DNA from: Sternotherus odoratus
Taxonomy: Eukaryota > Chordata > Testudines > Kinosternidae
Length of the DNA: 64,000 bases
Reading direction: 5' to 3'
NCBI GenBank assembly: GCA_032164245.1
Contig: JAVMKO010000009.1
Location: forward strand, 82,316,712 to 82,380,711
Positions 24,641 through 37,619 of the stretch are shown in pieces (the stretch's first letter is position 1; every line of letters begins with the position of its first letter). The position numbers were made by a program, and so were the translations under genes. A model generated the notes under the pieces. It had not been told where the DNA came from and made no database searches. It worked only from the letters and a program-made list of their open reading frames with translations.

Positions 24641-26198
24641 CAGCTATTGCGGTTTTTTTTTGGCTGAATATTCTGTACAAGTGATTGTATTCAGGATTTC
24701 TGTTTTTGTTAGTGGGGAGTCATAAAATGCTGGCCTTTTGTAGAATGTAATCTTCATAAAACAAATGCACAACTATTCAATTTTGTTACAGCATTTTTTT
24801 TTTTTAAATGGCCTGGCTGTTCTCCACTCTTCTACTGCTCACTAAAACTATGTTTAGATACTGTCCACTTGTTTGATAATGAATATCTCAGACACTCAGA
24901 TGTGTTTCACACAACTAGCTGTATGTAAAACCACCACCTTTTAAAGATATACACTTTAGAATAAATTGCATATGCGTGACCAGCATATAGACATCCAGTT
25001 ATGAACCAATATTGAATAATTTGTACTCTAAAGCTATTAACATTTGCAGTATCTTTTCCTTAACTCAGCCCCAGCTATAGACCTCCAAAGGGTGTAAGGA
25101 AAACAAATAGTGTACTACATATGTGGAGTACCTTTATTTTCTGTATTCTCCTCCATACTTCTCAGAATGGTCAGGGGTTAGCTGTAGTTATTGAAAGAAA
25201 GTCCACTAGTCAAAATACTTGCAAATGTCAGTGTAGATCTGATTAAGCAGCCTTCTGGGTATTCTGTCTCAGACTACATAATTATACACAGGACCCTAAA
25301 GTTAATCTGGATGTGACTTGTTAACTGGACATGGCCTACTCAAGTTCTTAGGGCAAAGCCCCACTTTAAGAAGTGGATCATCTTTATTTTGTTATCCCTT
25401 TTCTGATTTGAGGACGTGTGTGTATGCACCTCACTTTCTTATTCAAATACTGAATTTTAAATGTGGGATCTTGGACAAAAGCCTGTGCTTAAATATCTTC
25501 TTCTTGGCAACATTCTGTATGTTTAAACAAACTTTCCTATACTATTTGTATGGAAGATAGTTGGATGTGAAAATGTCAATAGTTGGTGCTACAGACTTCA
25601 CTGGGAAATCTAGTCTTGCTGTGCATAAGACAAATGAATCCCCCTGCTGAGTAGTGTAGAAACACTGAAGGGAGAAGAGTTGGGCACTAACTAAACTAAA
25701 ATGTGTTTGTAAGCACTAACCAGCCTATTTAATGTTTAAATATTTTTCAGAAAGTCTAAGGTCTCAATCCCCCAGTGAGAGCTGTGTGGGTCGATTCCTT
25801 TGCTCTCAGCGCCTTAATGAAGTGTATGGGGCCCTGTGTAGGTTTACTTGAGCAAATATCCCTGCAGTATTGGGACAAAAAAAAATCTGTTGTGTCTGGA
25901 ATCATCTGCTTCATGTCCACTGGTTTGCAGATGCAAATTGTTCTCTTTCTTGTAGAGCTGACCACCAATCCGTTGGTCATGTAAAGGCAAAAATGAGGGA
26001 TCCTCTTCCTGAAAGAATATCATCCACCTACACCCTTCCTGGCAACTTCATAAAGAAGTAATTTTATATTAAAGTTGCATAATCCTTTTATGAAGTTACT
26101 ATCCAAAGTGGATAGTACAGCTGCATTGCTTCTCTTACCTAAGCTTTTGCAACCATTGATTACTTTGCCTTTAGAGTACAAGCTAAAAAAAAATCTTG
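24641..26198. other. Gene-free sequence after PABIR2
   Basis: AT-rich; a few short frames without family resemblance. Nothing recognised. Confidence 0.45.
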
Positions 26199-26206
26199 CT
26201 TTAGAG

Positions 26207-26708
26207 CAGGGGTCTCAAACATGCGGCCCGGGGGCCACATGCGGCCCGCAAAGCCCTTCCCTGCGGCCCGCCAAGCTTCCTGGCGCCCCCCTCTCCCCCC
26301 ATAGCAGTTTGCAGGATGGAGGGGCCAGAAGTGGAGGCTTCTTTGCTGCCTGGCTGAGCCGCGTGTGTTTCTAGCTCTGGACTTCCTAGATTGCTCTTGC
26401 TTTGTTTGCCAAACAGCTGTTGGCGGTGCCTAGTGCTTTCCAGGAGGGAAAGAGGAGCTGCCTGCTCAGAGGAGGAGGTGGGGCAGGGGTGGGACCTCTT
26501 GGAAGGGGTGGAGTGGGGGTGGAGCCGGGGCAGCAAGGACGGGGTCAGTGGTGCGGCCCTCGGGCCAGTGCACTAGTCCTCATGGAAGGGGTTGAGTGGG
26601 GGCACAACCGGGGCAGCGAGGGTGTGTGTGTGTGTCAGTGGTGCGGCCCTTGAGCCAGTGCACTAGTCCTCATGCGGCCCTCGTGGTCATTTGAGTTTGA
26701 GACCCCTG
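26207..26708. mobile_element. hAT-type non-autonomous element, short-array copy
   Basis: Exact target copies CTTTAGAG (26199-26206 and 26709-26716) flank inverted ends CAGGGGTCTCAAAC and GTTTGAGACCCCTG. The interior has 'atgcggcccgggggcc' at the left and about one full plus one degenerate unit of the minisatellite that is expanded in its sister copy at 60767-61820. Confidence 0.88.
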
Positions 26709-26939
26709 CTTTAGAGCTATTTGGTAAGGTTATTTTAAGAAAAGCGTCTTGGTTTCCAGGACATTTATACAGCCAGTGTCAATAATAATTTTGCATTTTT
26801 CCTCTTTAAATATAAATACTCCACCTGTGTCTTGAGAAAGGGCTTTTAGACTGGGTGGATATTCACTTTTATGCCACTTTAATCTCTAGCAGCCACCAAA
26901 AAATAGTCCTTTTCTGTCTGTAACAGCGGAGTACGTACT

Positions 26940-27500
26940 TTTGTAATGGTGCCTCTTCTGGCAATTAGCATTTTCTGGGGCTAGAGCCCCTGTTGTCGCT
27001 TGTTTGCACATCTACAGCTTCTTTCTGCAGTTTGGGGTGTTCCCTCTTCATGACTTGGCCCTCTGGCCAGGTCACTGTGTGCTTTTCTCCCTTCCAGGGT
27101 AGCCGTTTCTCCATGGAAACTAACTCAGGCGCTGGCTGTGTAGTGAAAACACTTGCCCAGTGGCTGGTAGGGTAGCCCAGGCCTGCCTCTACTCCGAGTT
27201 CCAGCTCACGGATCCTCTAATCAGTGGCCAAAGTTTTAAACCTTGCTGCTATTCCCTGAGCCTTTTTCCTATACCCTCTCCTCCTAGACTGACTTCCTTC
27301 CCTCCCTCTCTAATGCCCAGAGAGGGGCTGCAGCCTTCTGCTTCTGGCTTTATCCTAGCCCTGCCTGTTCATTCGTAGCTGGGCTCCATCATCAGTCAGA
27401 GGTTTCTTAGACCACTTAATCAGGACACAGCTGATTGGAATTGTCCCATATTCAGCCTCATTAACACCTAGGCTAGGGTGGGGGTGAACACCCTCTCACA
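26940..27500 (-). mobile_element. LTR-like block, - orientation
   Basis: Read on -, it opens TGTGAGAGGG and has the purine-rich, stop-filled character of a solo LTR. Several phrases have the same style as the block at 42405-42994. No internal retroviral genes or target duplication were confirmed. A guess on style rather than a proven LTR. Confidence 0.3.
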
Positions 27501-27988
27501 GTTGTTTAGCAGCTTAATGTGTCAAGGAGACAAGGTGCCTCTGGCCTGAATTTTTGAGGTTCTCAGCTTGGAGTCTATTACTCAAGAAGGAGTTCAAATT
27601 GGTTTTAAATGATCTATGTTAATAATACATCTCAACTGGGGAGACTTTAAAACCTCCAACTGTTAAGGGTTCTCCCTCCAAACCAAGTGGTAGTCCTGCA
27701 GCAAAACCTCCCGTGTGTAGTTCAGAAGTTGCATCTGATACAGGGTGTTACTATAGGGCACTGTACTCAAAGGTCCTGCTCACTTGTAGGATTGATAGTC
27801 CTGTCAACTGGCCTGGTTTTGCTGATGAAGAATTCTTCAAGGGCAAGTGCAAAACTTGCAAAGGCCCGTACTCTCCACCTCTGCAGGAACGAGCTACAGG
27901 CCCTAATCCCAGGCTCTCGGTCACTTTGCAATGAATCTAGCAATCTGCAATAATGCAGAAAGGGACCTCTTTATCAGAGGCCCTAAGC

Positions 27989-28165
27989 CAGTGGTCCCCA
28001 AATGGGGGCATGCCTCCCTAAGAGCTCAGGCCAGCCCCCATGGGCCATTGGCCAGGAATAGTGAACTGTGGCTACCGGGAGCTGCGCATGGCTGTGCAAA
28101 TGTAAATGAATGGTCTGGCAGCCTGCCAGGGGATTACCCTGATGGGCCACAGGTTCCCTAGGACA
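27989..28165. mobile_element. hAT-type element remnant related to 19573-19788
   Basis: Starts CAGTGGTCCCCAAA after CCCTAAGC. Near its right end 'ggattaccctgatgggcc' matches the other element. The right tip is degraded and no matching target copy is certain. Confidence 0.5.
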
Positions 28166-28254
28166 GCTCTAGGAGAAAGGAAATTACACACACAAGATGT
28201 AGCCAAGACCTTGCTTTATTACATTAACAGAACTAAACTTTCAAACTGCACTTC

Positions 28255-28514
28255 CAACTCTTTGGCTCTAGTTTGCCCTGATGTCACACCACACCATCCC
28301 AGAATGGATCACACAATACATCAAGGCTCGCCCCACCATACTGCAAGCAACTTCTTACCTACTTCAATACCTGCCCATGTCAGAGATCTGCAATGTGATG
28401 GGGTGGACTAATACACTGTCCTTTGCCGCACACTATGCTTTGGACGTGGCTACAAGGCCAAACACCAAGTTTGGGGGAGCAGTACTGCAATCACATTTGA
28501 ACTGTTGCAAATGA
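28255..28514 (+). pseudogene. Tyrosine-recombinase C-terminus of a DIRS-type retroelement (fragment)
   Basis: A 77-codon frame (28281-28511, stop 28512-28514) contains I-C-N-V-M-G-W-T-N followed by L-S-F-A-A-H-Y-A-L-D-V-A. In tyrosine recombinases the last conserved block pairs a G-W/H motif with a catalytic tyrosine, and the spacing and H-Y-x-L-D-V form resemble DIRS-type elements. The conserved Arg and His blocks upstream are not readable, so it is a broken tail. Chance resemblance cannot be excluded. Confidence 0.4.
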
Positions 28515-31287
28515 AACCCAGCGTCTCCTCACGGCAGTGGGAATAAGATCTTTCAGTCACCTACAATGGGAGCTGTGCTGACCCCAGTTACTGAAGGGTA
28601 ATTCTTTGAGATGTAGTCAGTGCGAGTCCCATGACCTATTCTCCATCCCTGCATGTTGGAGTCTTCACCTACCATGGATTTCTAATTGCAAGGGAACTAA
28701 GGGAGGGTCACAGCTGCTCCCCCCTCTGTGGCCTTGGCCCTCACATGCCACACAAAGGCACAGGCTGCATGTATGGCTCCAACCACAAAGGTTATTTAAA
28801 AAAAGAAATCCAATCTCACTGACATGAGATACATGCCCACCTCCAGTGAGATCCACAGTAACTACAACCTCCTGAGGACTGTAGGGTGAGCAACTGCTTT
28901 AATCAATGGAGGGAGTTAGCGTCCATTTGTTTTCATTACTGTGTTGCTCTTTGGAATAATCTTGCAAGATGCAGTTTTAAAAGGATGGGCGTAAAAGAGG
29001 CGGTGGGAAAAGAGGACAAACATCTGCTTTTAGAAACCAGACTGGTTTATTGTTTGCTGTCAGGCTCCTATTTATCTAAGATGTAGGAAATAGTTTTTTG
29101 AACACATTCTTAGCATCCCAGGAACAACATCCATTATGATCCCCCTTATTGTAAGGTAGCAGATAAGCACTTTTTTGGTCACTACAGGACCACAACAGTT
29201 TCATTTAGAACAAAAAGAGGATGTAGCCAGTCTCAGGTCACTGAGTAATCCTTTGAAGTAGCAATCCCCCTATGATTCAATAAGTCTGGTAATGATGCCA
29301 AGCTGTCTCAGACTTCCTCTCCTTGTGTTTTCTGTGGTTCTCTTGGATGCAATGGCTGGGCTTATCATACAAGAAAATAGTCTCCTCCGTTTTCGCCTGG
29401 TGTTTAACACTTTAGACCTCCTTCAAAGCTGCTTGGGTCTGATTTTGGCAAAAGGTGTTTTTCTTATTTTTAATATAAAATCTAAGGATTTTATACTGCT
29501 GCCCATCACTGCAGTATTGAGCTGCTTTCCACATAAAATCAAGAGCAAGCTCCCTCGTGAACTCCCTGGATTCTGACACTTCTCCCTTTTGGGGTAGGAT
29601 TTTGGGTATGGATTGTTTTTGAAGATAACACGATGGCTTTAAAAGAGAAGGTTAACAAAATTCTCCACTGTGTCCTACGCAGGGTGAAGTTTAATTCTGT
29701 AAAGCATTTGGACATACGGCTTGTTCCGAATGCAATATGAAATCAAGGTGTGTTGTATTGATCAAACAATGTGAGTTAAATGAACTTTGAGGGCAATGAC
29801 TTCTGAATCTGGTGCTGAATGGTTATCCTTTATGCTGCTCCCAAACCAGTAGTTCTGCAGTTTGCCACTGACTCGTTTGCCCTAAAACTAGTTGAGTGAA
29901 GAGAAGTGCCAGAGTACTATTGGAAGTGCCATAATCTAGTGAGTTGGGACAAATGTATTTAAATAAGAATTAAGGAGGTTCTGGGTGTGTGTCACATTTT
30001 TCATGTGAAAACAGACTGGGAAAGAAACAGCTTTGTGCAGGAGAAGCAACAGCAAAGGCTAAAGAACTGGAATCATACTGAAAACCAGCTGCTTTTTAAA
30101 AGTGTTACTGCTGCTGGTCATTTATTTTACTGTATTCAAAAATATAGACATAGTCATCAGAGGCAGTCGGGCCTGGGAAGAGACTGGAGGCACACGTAGC
30201 TAGGGAAAAGCAGGAGGGTGGTCATTGTTACACACAAACAGCAACCTAATCATGCAGTAACCAAGTTTACCTGCTTGTCAGGATTCCCCAATTACTCTAG
30301 ATGTTATGAGACATTTTCAAACATTTTCACTAGTACTATGATACTGCCTTCTTATTTCATTACAGTTGGTGCCTTTGATCGAAGCAAGTACAGTAGTTAA
30401 TCATGTTATTAATGTGACCAGAAGGGGGCATACCACAGTTTGCAAAGCACACAATAGCATCTTAAAATAATGTCAATAGCAATGTTAAAAAGTACAGCTA
30501 AGAGTTGTGTTCGGTTTACTGTTGGGGGATTGTCTTAGGCCAGTTTGATTCTCTCTCGTTCAGAATTTTAGCTGCTTCTTTCTAGAAAAAAAATGACAAT
30601 TTGAATAGCTAGGGAGGGATTTACTTATAGTGAAGGGATTAAAACTGATCAAAATTAAAGAATAGAAGTTCTCGTACTAAAAATAATAGTTTGGTTCCAG
30701 TGGAGATTACACACAAAATTACTAGTGATTAAATTAATTGGAAGGCTATTAATTAAAAGGCCCTATTCCGAGACTGTGAGCCTGGCTGTGAATGTGCTGT
30801 ATATTTGTTTTCCTTGACCATGTTTAAAGCACTGATATGTTAATCTGTTAAAAAAAATAAGGGTATTTGTCAAGCCCACAGTATGTTTGCAAACAACACT
30901 GATAGTTACCAATCCAAGGAACTATGTACTACAATAATTTTTGAGGCAATACTGTATCTGCTAGATAGATTTTTTTACTTGGCTGATGATATCAAATAGC
31001 CTCTACAGAATTATGGTTAGAAGGTTAACTTCTGTAAGACATTTTTGGTATTATAAGAGTACAGAAACAGCATTGATGTTTTTCCTCTATGACACCGTCC
31101 ATCCAAAGAGCTCATCGTTTAACTTCACCTCACCTCACAATACCCCTGTGAGGGAGGTATTTCTTATACCTATTGTATTGATAGGGAACTGAGACAGAGA
31201 GAAGGTAAGTGACTTTTTCTAGGTTATGAAGTAACTCTGTGACACAGTTAGAAAAAGCACCCAGGAGCTTTGGTTCCCATTCCTAGA
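28515..31287. other. Gene-free sequence
   Basis: Mostly unique AT-rich sequence. Around 30720-30765 there is a dense cluster of attaatt/taatta cores. No gene recognised. Confidence 0.4.
30418..30430 (+). promoter_or_regulatory. Possible CTCF site
   Basis: CCAGAAGGGGGCA fits the core CCASYAGRKGGCR with one difference. Confidence 0.3.
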
Positions 31288-31295
31288 CCCTAATC

Positions 31296-31577
31296 CAGGG
31301 GTAGGCAACCTATGGCATGCGGCTGATTTTCAGTGGCGCTCACTCTGTCCGGGTCCTGGCCACTGGTCTGGGAGGCTCTGCATTTTAATTTTAATTTTAA
31401 ATGAAACTTCTTAAACGTTTTAGAAACCTTATTTCCTTTAGATGACAAGAATAGTTTAGTTCTATGTTAAAGACTTGTAGAAAAAGCCTTCTAAAAATGT
31501 TAAAATGAGTTACTGGCATGCAACACCTTAAACAAGAGTGAATACCCACCCCACTTCTGAAAGGTTGCTGACCCCTG
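31296..31577. mobile_element. hAT-type MITE
   Basis: Exact target copies CCCTAATC (31288-31295 and 31578-31585) flank CAGGGGTAGGCAACCT and AGGTTGCTGACCCCTG. 282 bp, AT-rich centre, no coding capacity. Confidence 0.88.
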
Positions 31578-31585
31578 CCCTAATC

Positions 31586-32544
31586 TCTGCCTCCCTTTTA
31601 GATAAATAACAAACATGCTCCTCTGGGAAGCAAGGTTTATATTGATTATTTGTAGCACATTATGCTGCTAACACTGGTGTGCAGTGTATGTTGTATTTTC
31701 ACCTCATGGAATAGAATTTGGTTATCTCTTGTAACACTCAAAAAGTATATTCTGCCATTCTGGAAAAGCATGTGTTTGGGGGAGTCCTGTGGTATGGAGC
31801 CATTTTGTGCATTAATATGTTAGGAGAAGAGAGGGGAAATGGTGCCTGAAACTTATAAGAGATGCAATAAGTTCTTACAGGTCTGGAGTTGCCAATTTTA
31901 AATGGGGTGCACTTCGCTGATAAGGGTGCCGTGGAGGTCTTCAGAACGTTTGGATTTGGGGAGTGCATGTTCAATTGGGGATGTGCTGTTTGCTGTTATT
32001 AGTTGGTATAGAGAGGCCTTTTGCCTCTCTATATCTTCTAGTCATTGTCTTTTTGACTTGCCTCCCTCAATCAATCTTTCAATTTTGCGGTATTCTTGAC
32101 TCCCTGGAGTGATTAACAGCCATTCATGGCTCTTTAATTCCTCATGCCCTGCAGGGTGAATGCCACAGAATAACACTCAGTTCCTGTAAAAACAAAACAA
32201 AGCAACAACCCACTTCCTTCCTGTAGGACAAGAAGATATTTTAAAGGCCCAGGATATAGCTGTGTACTTACACTGGATCTGGTGCTCCTTTGTTTGCGCC
32301 TTTCTGAGGAGGGCCCATTCCTGAAAGAACCAGGACAAGAATTTCAGCTGAGCTTCTAAAGGATACATCTCTCCTCCACCCACTACCAATAAATCTAGGA
32401 TCACTGATTCGGAGAAGAGATTCAGGGTCACAGCAGAGATGGCTCCCAATAACATTGTCCTACCTTTCTAACCGAGAGGACTTCACTGAAAAAAAGCAGA
32501 GCTAGGAGCTGCAACAGCAAACGTGATCAATTATTAGATGGAGA
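31586..32544. other. Gene-free sequence
   Basis: Nothing recognised beyond short inverted text near 32007-32031 (tatagagaggc/gcctctctata). Confidence 0.4.
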
Positions 32545-32780
32545 GAAAGGATGATCTTTGGGATTGGTTCCATTCCCAGCTCTGCCACCAACTCCCTCTG
32601 TGATCCTGGGCAAGTCACTTAGCCTCTCCGTGCCTCAGTTCCCCAGCCATTCAATGGGGATAATAATATTTCCACTCTCACCCCCTTCCTGGCAGGTACT
32701 GTCTCTTACAGTGCCCAGCACAATGGGACCCTGATCTCAGCTGAAACGTCTAGGCGCTACAGTAATACAAATAATAATAC
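32545..32780 (+). repeat. MIR/CORE-type SINE with L2-like tail
   Basis: 'cccagctctgccaccaac', 'gtgatcctgggcaagtcact', 'cctcagttccccagcc' and 'caatggggataataat' follow one another in MIR order. The tail 'acagtgcccagcacaatggg...' ends in (aat)n. The tRNA-like head is mostly missing. Confidence 0.7.
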
Positions 32781-34000
32781 TATGTTCAAATATACTGATT
32801 ATTGTGCGGATGTCTAGAACCATCCTAGGATATGATAATATTTACTGAACATAAGATGGATCCCTTTTTTTAACCTGAAAGCTGATTTCAGCTTGTTGCT
32901 GACATATTTTATTTGAAGCTATATCTTGTCCAAACTTTAGTGGGATGGCTGACGAGAAGAGGCCATTGCTTTTGTGACTGTGAAATGATGGCACTGAAAA
33001 GCTTCTCCTCATTGCCATTATCTCTGGTCAAAACAAACTCCAAAAAAAAGTTGAGAAAAACAATTGATGTTGAGCATAGAGCTACGTAAGGAAAGCAGAT
33101 GAACTTCTTCTACAGGAATCAGGAAACAGACACAAAAATGGGTGGAAATGCCCAAAGTGAGAAACTTACATAGATTTCCTCTTCCAGAAAGTGAACAAAC
33201 AGGAACAAAAATATTCTAGTATGATTTAATGCTGCCCTTTGGCAGATTTAACTTCTGTGACTGGTTAGCTCTGAACTCATGCCCACCATCGGTTGCCTCT
33301 CCGTGGTCATCAAAGGATATTTCAGTTATTCATCTTAAATGCAAATGCTCTGCAATGAGTGCATTAATATGGCCACAGAGAGGATTCATTCCAGGGCACC
33401 CCACAGTGCCACTTAAATGAATAAAGTAAAAATGTAGTGGTTGACAACACTTATTTTGTCTGTTGCTAGGACATACCATTTCTAAGCCCCACTGAAGCAT
33501 AGCTAATGCAACTTTCAACTCCTGGCAAATGCCACACTGCTGGAGGACAGAATATTTATCCCATGCACGTTAACAGAAATCTGACTGTGTGCGCATTCCT
33601 TTGGTCTCGGTAAGCTAGGTATGTGGCCAGCTTTAGATCAGAGGAGGGCTCTTTACACTGGCACCTGGTCACATGTTTCTAATCCTGATGCCAGAAAATT
33701 AATGCTTGCTCTTATTTCTAGCTTGTTCTCTGAACAATATTGGTAAAAACTTTCCGTTTCTGGAGAGGTGCCCACTGGAACCACACGGACAGCATCAGAC
33801 CAGCAGAGAGCAAGAACCTGGGAGAAGAGCTGGAGATTTAAAACCAGCAGGCAGAACAGTGACAGTAAAATGCCTTCACTTCACTTCCCTGGTCTGGTTC
33901 GTTGCTGGCCATTGTATTGTTTGGTGTAGCTGGATGCGGAGAGCTTGAGCTCTGCTGTGCAAACAAACTGTTACATCATATCTCAAATGGCAAGTAAAGA
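32781..34000. other. Gene-free sequence
   Basis: No feature recognised. Confidence 0.4.
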
Positions 34001-34226
34001 GCTGACTTGTCTACACAGGAAGTTTTACCAGTGTAATTAAATCACAAGAGTTAAACCAGTATAACTCCCTGTGCAGACACTCTTCTTCTGGAATAAGAGT
34101 GACTTTTTTTGGTTCACCCACTCATTCCAGAATAAGTTTCTCCACAGTGGAGCGGATAACCGTATCGGTTTAAATTCACATTGTAGCTTAGAGCGGTAGA
34201 ACATTCCCATGTAGACAAGCCCTCAA
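34001..34226. repeat. MITE with 'cttgtctacac' inverted ends
   Basis: 'acttgtctacacagga' on the left and 'cccatgtagacaagcc' on the right are inverted. Superfamily not determined; the ends are not those of the Harbinger element here. Confidence 0.5.
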
Positions 34227-34710
34227 GCTAACTACAGTGTAGCTACAGCAGTTGCCTTTAAAAAGCAAGTTTATGCCAACATTTTCCCTCAGTGGCATCT
34301 GAGATACAGGTCTCCCTTAAACAGGTAAATCCTTGTGTGGGAACAGCTGTTAAATAATGAACTTTTTAAAGGGGAGACATTGTATATTGAACCCTTTTAC
34401 CTTAATGCAATACAATATTGTCTGTTATTACAATAACATTCTCCACCCCACTGTGGTGATAAGAGAGGCAATGACTGAATTTCTTTGTTACTTTCACCAG
34501 TAGTCATCTTTCTGATTGTATGCCTGGGACCAGCAAAGGCAGACAACCTCACTGCTTGCTAATTAATCAGGGTTATGAGTTCATTAAGGCATGGTCAAAA
34601 GATGAAGTAATTCAGAAGCCACGAGGACATTCATGAGAAGAAACATCACAAACACATGAGGGCAGAGTTTCTTGATTTTACATATTGTGATTCAATGAGT
34701 GTCTTTCAGA

Positions 34711-34835
34711 AACATAGGTGCTGGAACTTGCTCCCCCACCCCCTGCCTTGAAGTGGTTTCCATCAGATATAGGGGTTACAGTCTGTCCAGTGGGGTGCTG
34801 AGAGCCATTGAACCAAATGGTCCCAGCACCGCTGT
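34711..34835 (+). repeat. Short MITE-like repeat, copy B
   Basis: Inverted relative of 7566-7695 ('cttgaagtggtttccatcag', 'gctgagagccattgaacc'). Confidence 0.5.
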
Positions 34836-37600
34836 TCAGAAATAAGCTTTATTTGATTTTTCAGACATGTCGATGAGAACTTTGGGTATCCTGTTCTGAG
34901 TCATGTTTTTACTTTTTTTTTTTTTTCACTGCATGAAGTGTCATATCTAATGAATTCTACAGGACGATTAAAGATGGTGGGAAAGTTTTGCGAACTATTC
35001 TTAGGAGTAGACCCTACCCAATGTCCCATCTTTTCTATTCTACATCATATACTGTGCATTAGAACCATAAAGATGGTCGTTTACATTAAATATGAGCACC
35101 CTATGCCTTCCTATAGCACTAACTCCCCCTCTGACTTCAATCCACTTTCAGCCATGTACAGCTGTCGCCTACTTCGGAAATGACCAACTTCCATCCCTCT
35201 CAAAAAGGAAGAGTTTCTAAGATTTTAAAAGTAGTAAATGAAATTTTCTTAATGAGGAATAAGATTATAAAATATGCTCAGTTCTCACTAGGCTTAGAAG
35301 ATTAGTGAGTATTAGTATGTTTTTCCACTCACATCTAAGTCCAAAGAAAAATCACTAACATCTATTCCATTCATCAGTTTAAAAACACACACATACAAAC
35401 TGCATTTCATCAGGCTCACGTTTTAGCTGTCGCAAGCAGTGCATCACCTCCCTGGCTTGCCTACCAGTGTTTCAGTGCACGGGCTATTGTTCCAAATGCT
35501 AATCCTAGCAATTAGAGAAAGGCAAGTTTAAGAAAGGAAACAGCTGTGATTCCTTTACTGAGCACTCACTCATATTCATCCCTCAGCTGTATCCTAATAT
35601 AAATAACCTTTTAATATCACCATACAAAGTCTCTGTTAAGACTGGGGGTTGTATAAACGCAATACTTTATCTGCATGTTTGTTTTTTCCTTCTGCATCGG
35701 TCACTATTTTACTGCTTAGTAAAGAAAAGGAAATCAGATGGCTGTTAATTATAAAGCATTTATGATGGTGATGGCACAATAGATGTGAAAGCACATCAGA
35801 TTTTCAGCTTTCTGGCATTTACTAGCATGTTTTTAATAACTGAAAGCCTTCTGTAATGGATTCCTGTTTACTGTGAATCACCCACAGCACCATGGGAGAG
35901 AAGTTTTCCTGTGATTTGTATCTCAATCATAAGAAAACAGAACAGACTCATGGTGCATTGTACAAAGGGAATAACCAGGCATGTCGATGAATCATCCTTT
36001 ACAGGAAAAAGTCCTAGAGAATTTAATAAAATGTGTGTGTTTTTTTAAAGGGTGGGTTGTTTTTTGGGACCATCCTATAGAATTGTTCTTTTAAATTATA
36101 TCATATGGTTCAGAAAACCTATAGAAAAATTATTATTCTCCAGCATATTCTATAGGACTATTATATTTTTATAGAATCTTATTTTGTATATTTTTATTTG
36201 ACTAACAGCTTTAGAACCAAAGGGTATCAAATACATTTAAATAAGGGAGAGACTCCAGCACCAAAGGATTATTTTCCTTCAGTTGGTTCATTATAATTCA
36301 GACACTGAATGGAAGAAAATGTTTTGATAGAGGGCAACCAATCTCACTCCTAGTTGTTCAGGTAAGGGTTATCCTATGGAGAGGTTAGGGAGAGCTGAGG
36401 AGAAGATACCTCAGTGATGTGTCAGGTCCACAAAGTACAATGGGAATGAACTTGAATCCATGAGTGGGGAAAATAGAGCAATTTGTAATTAAGCAGGGAC
36501 CAGGTTATAGGCAATTCTGGAAAAGCTCCTACACATAAAACGCTTTTCACATATGGAATTAAACAGCCCAAAAGCACAACAGAAACAAGTAGAATGACTC
36601 ATTTCAAGAGCATTTATTGAGCTTGCCAGATTTCTGGAGGGGTTTTTCTAGGGTTTTTTTATGGACAGGCCTGAATGAACCATCTGACCTTCGGATCTGT
36701 TTGTCGCACACTGTCTCTCTCATACACATAAGTACAGAACACGGCTAGGTTTAGCTTCCTGAGTTACACAGGGTGTGATGTGTGAAGATATGACAAATCA
36801 CATGACACTCTGCCTGGAGTGCGGTGGATGAGTGCAAGCGCTGAGGACAAGTTGGTGTAACTTACACGGAAGGGACAAGAGCGGGGTTGTAACAGGAAGA
36901 ACATGAAGGTGTTAGAGTAGGAGAAAGAACATGCTCCCACTGCTTTTGTTGGTCTATTCACTTCTTACACCCTTCCATAGCCCCGGCCTGGAACTTACAC
37001 TCACATGAACTTGCCGGCATAAGATTTACACCACTATTTATGTCACTTCTAAATTGGACTCTGTGTTTCAGCTTCTCTCATGGGAACAAATCAGTTACAT
37101 TTCTGTACATCAGCCGAACCCGAGTGATTATAAATCCCAGGCAAACCAGAAGAGTTCATTTGTCACTTCTTCTCTTTCTGCCATGTCAATGAAAAGGAAG
37201 ATCCAATTAGCAATGATCCAATCCAGCTTACTTCACACAGCCACTAAGGAAATCAGGGCTGGATTTTCAAAAGCACCCAATGCTCGGGAGCTTGAAAAAA
37301 AAATCTGTGGGATTTGTGCTCCTAAATCTTTTAGGTGCTTTTCAAATCCCAGCCTTACTCTCTAACGATTCTCCCACCAATTATGGTAAATGCCAGAAAA
37401 GCTGGAAAGATTCAAAGGAAACCCTCAGTTTGGTATTTTGGGTATTTATTACCACTCATTTTATTTTTGTAATGGCTTCCAATATAGCCCTAGTTGTGAC
37501 TGTGACGAGGAAATCTGCTGGGTTGCCTTTTAAAGGACTTAATTCAAAACAGAGCTATTGCCATCAGATCAACCCACATTTTTCTTATAAACCAGGGTCA
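34836..37600. other. Long gene-free AT-rich stretch
   Basis: Unique-looking sequence. A small inverted pair 'atcctatagaat' (36072) and 'attctatagga' (36147) is present. No gene or classified element recognised. Confidence 0.4.
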
Positions 37601-37619
37601 GGGCTAAAGATCCTCTTCT

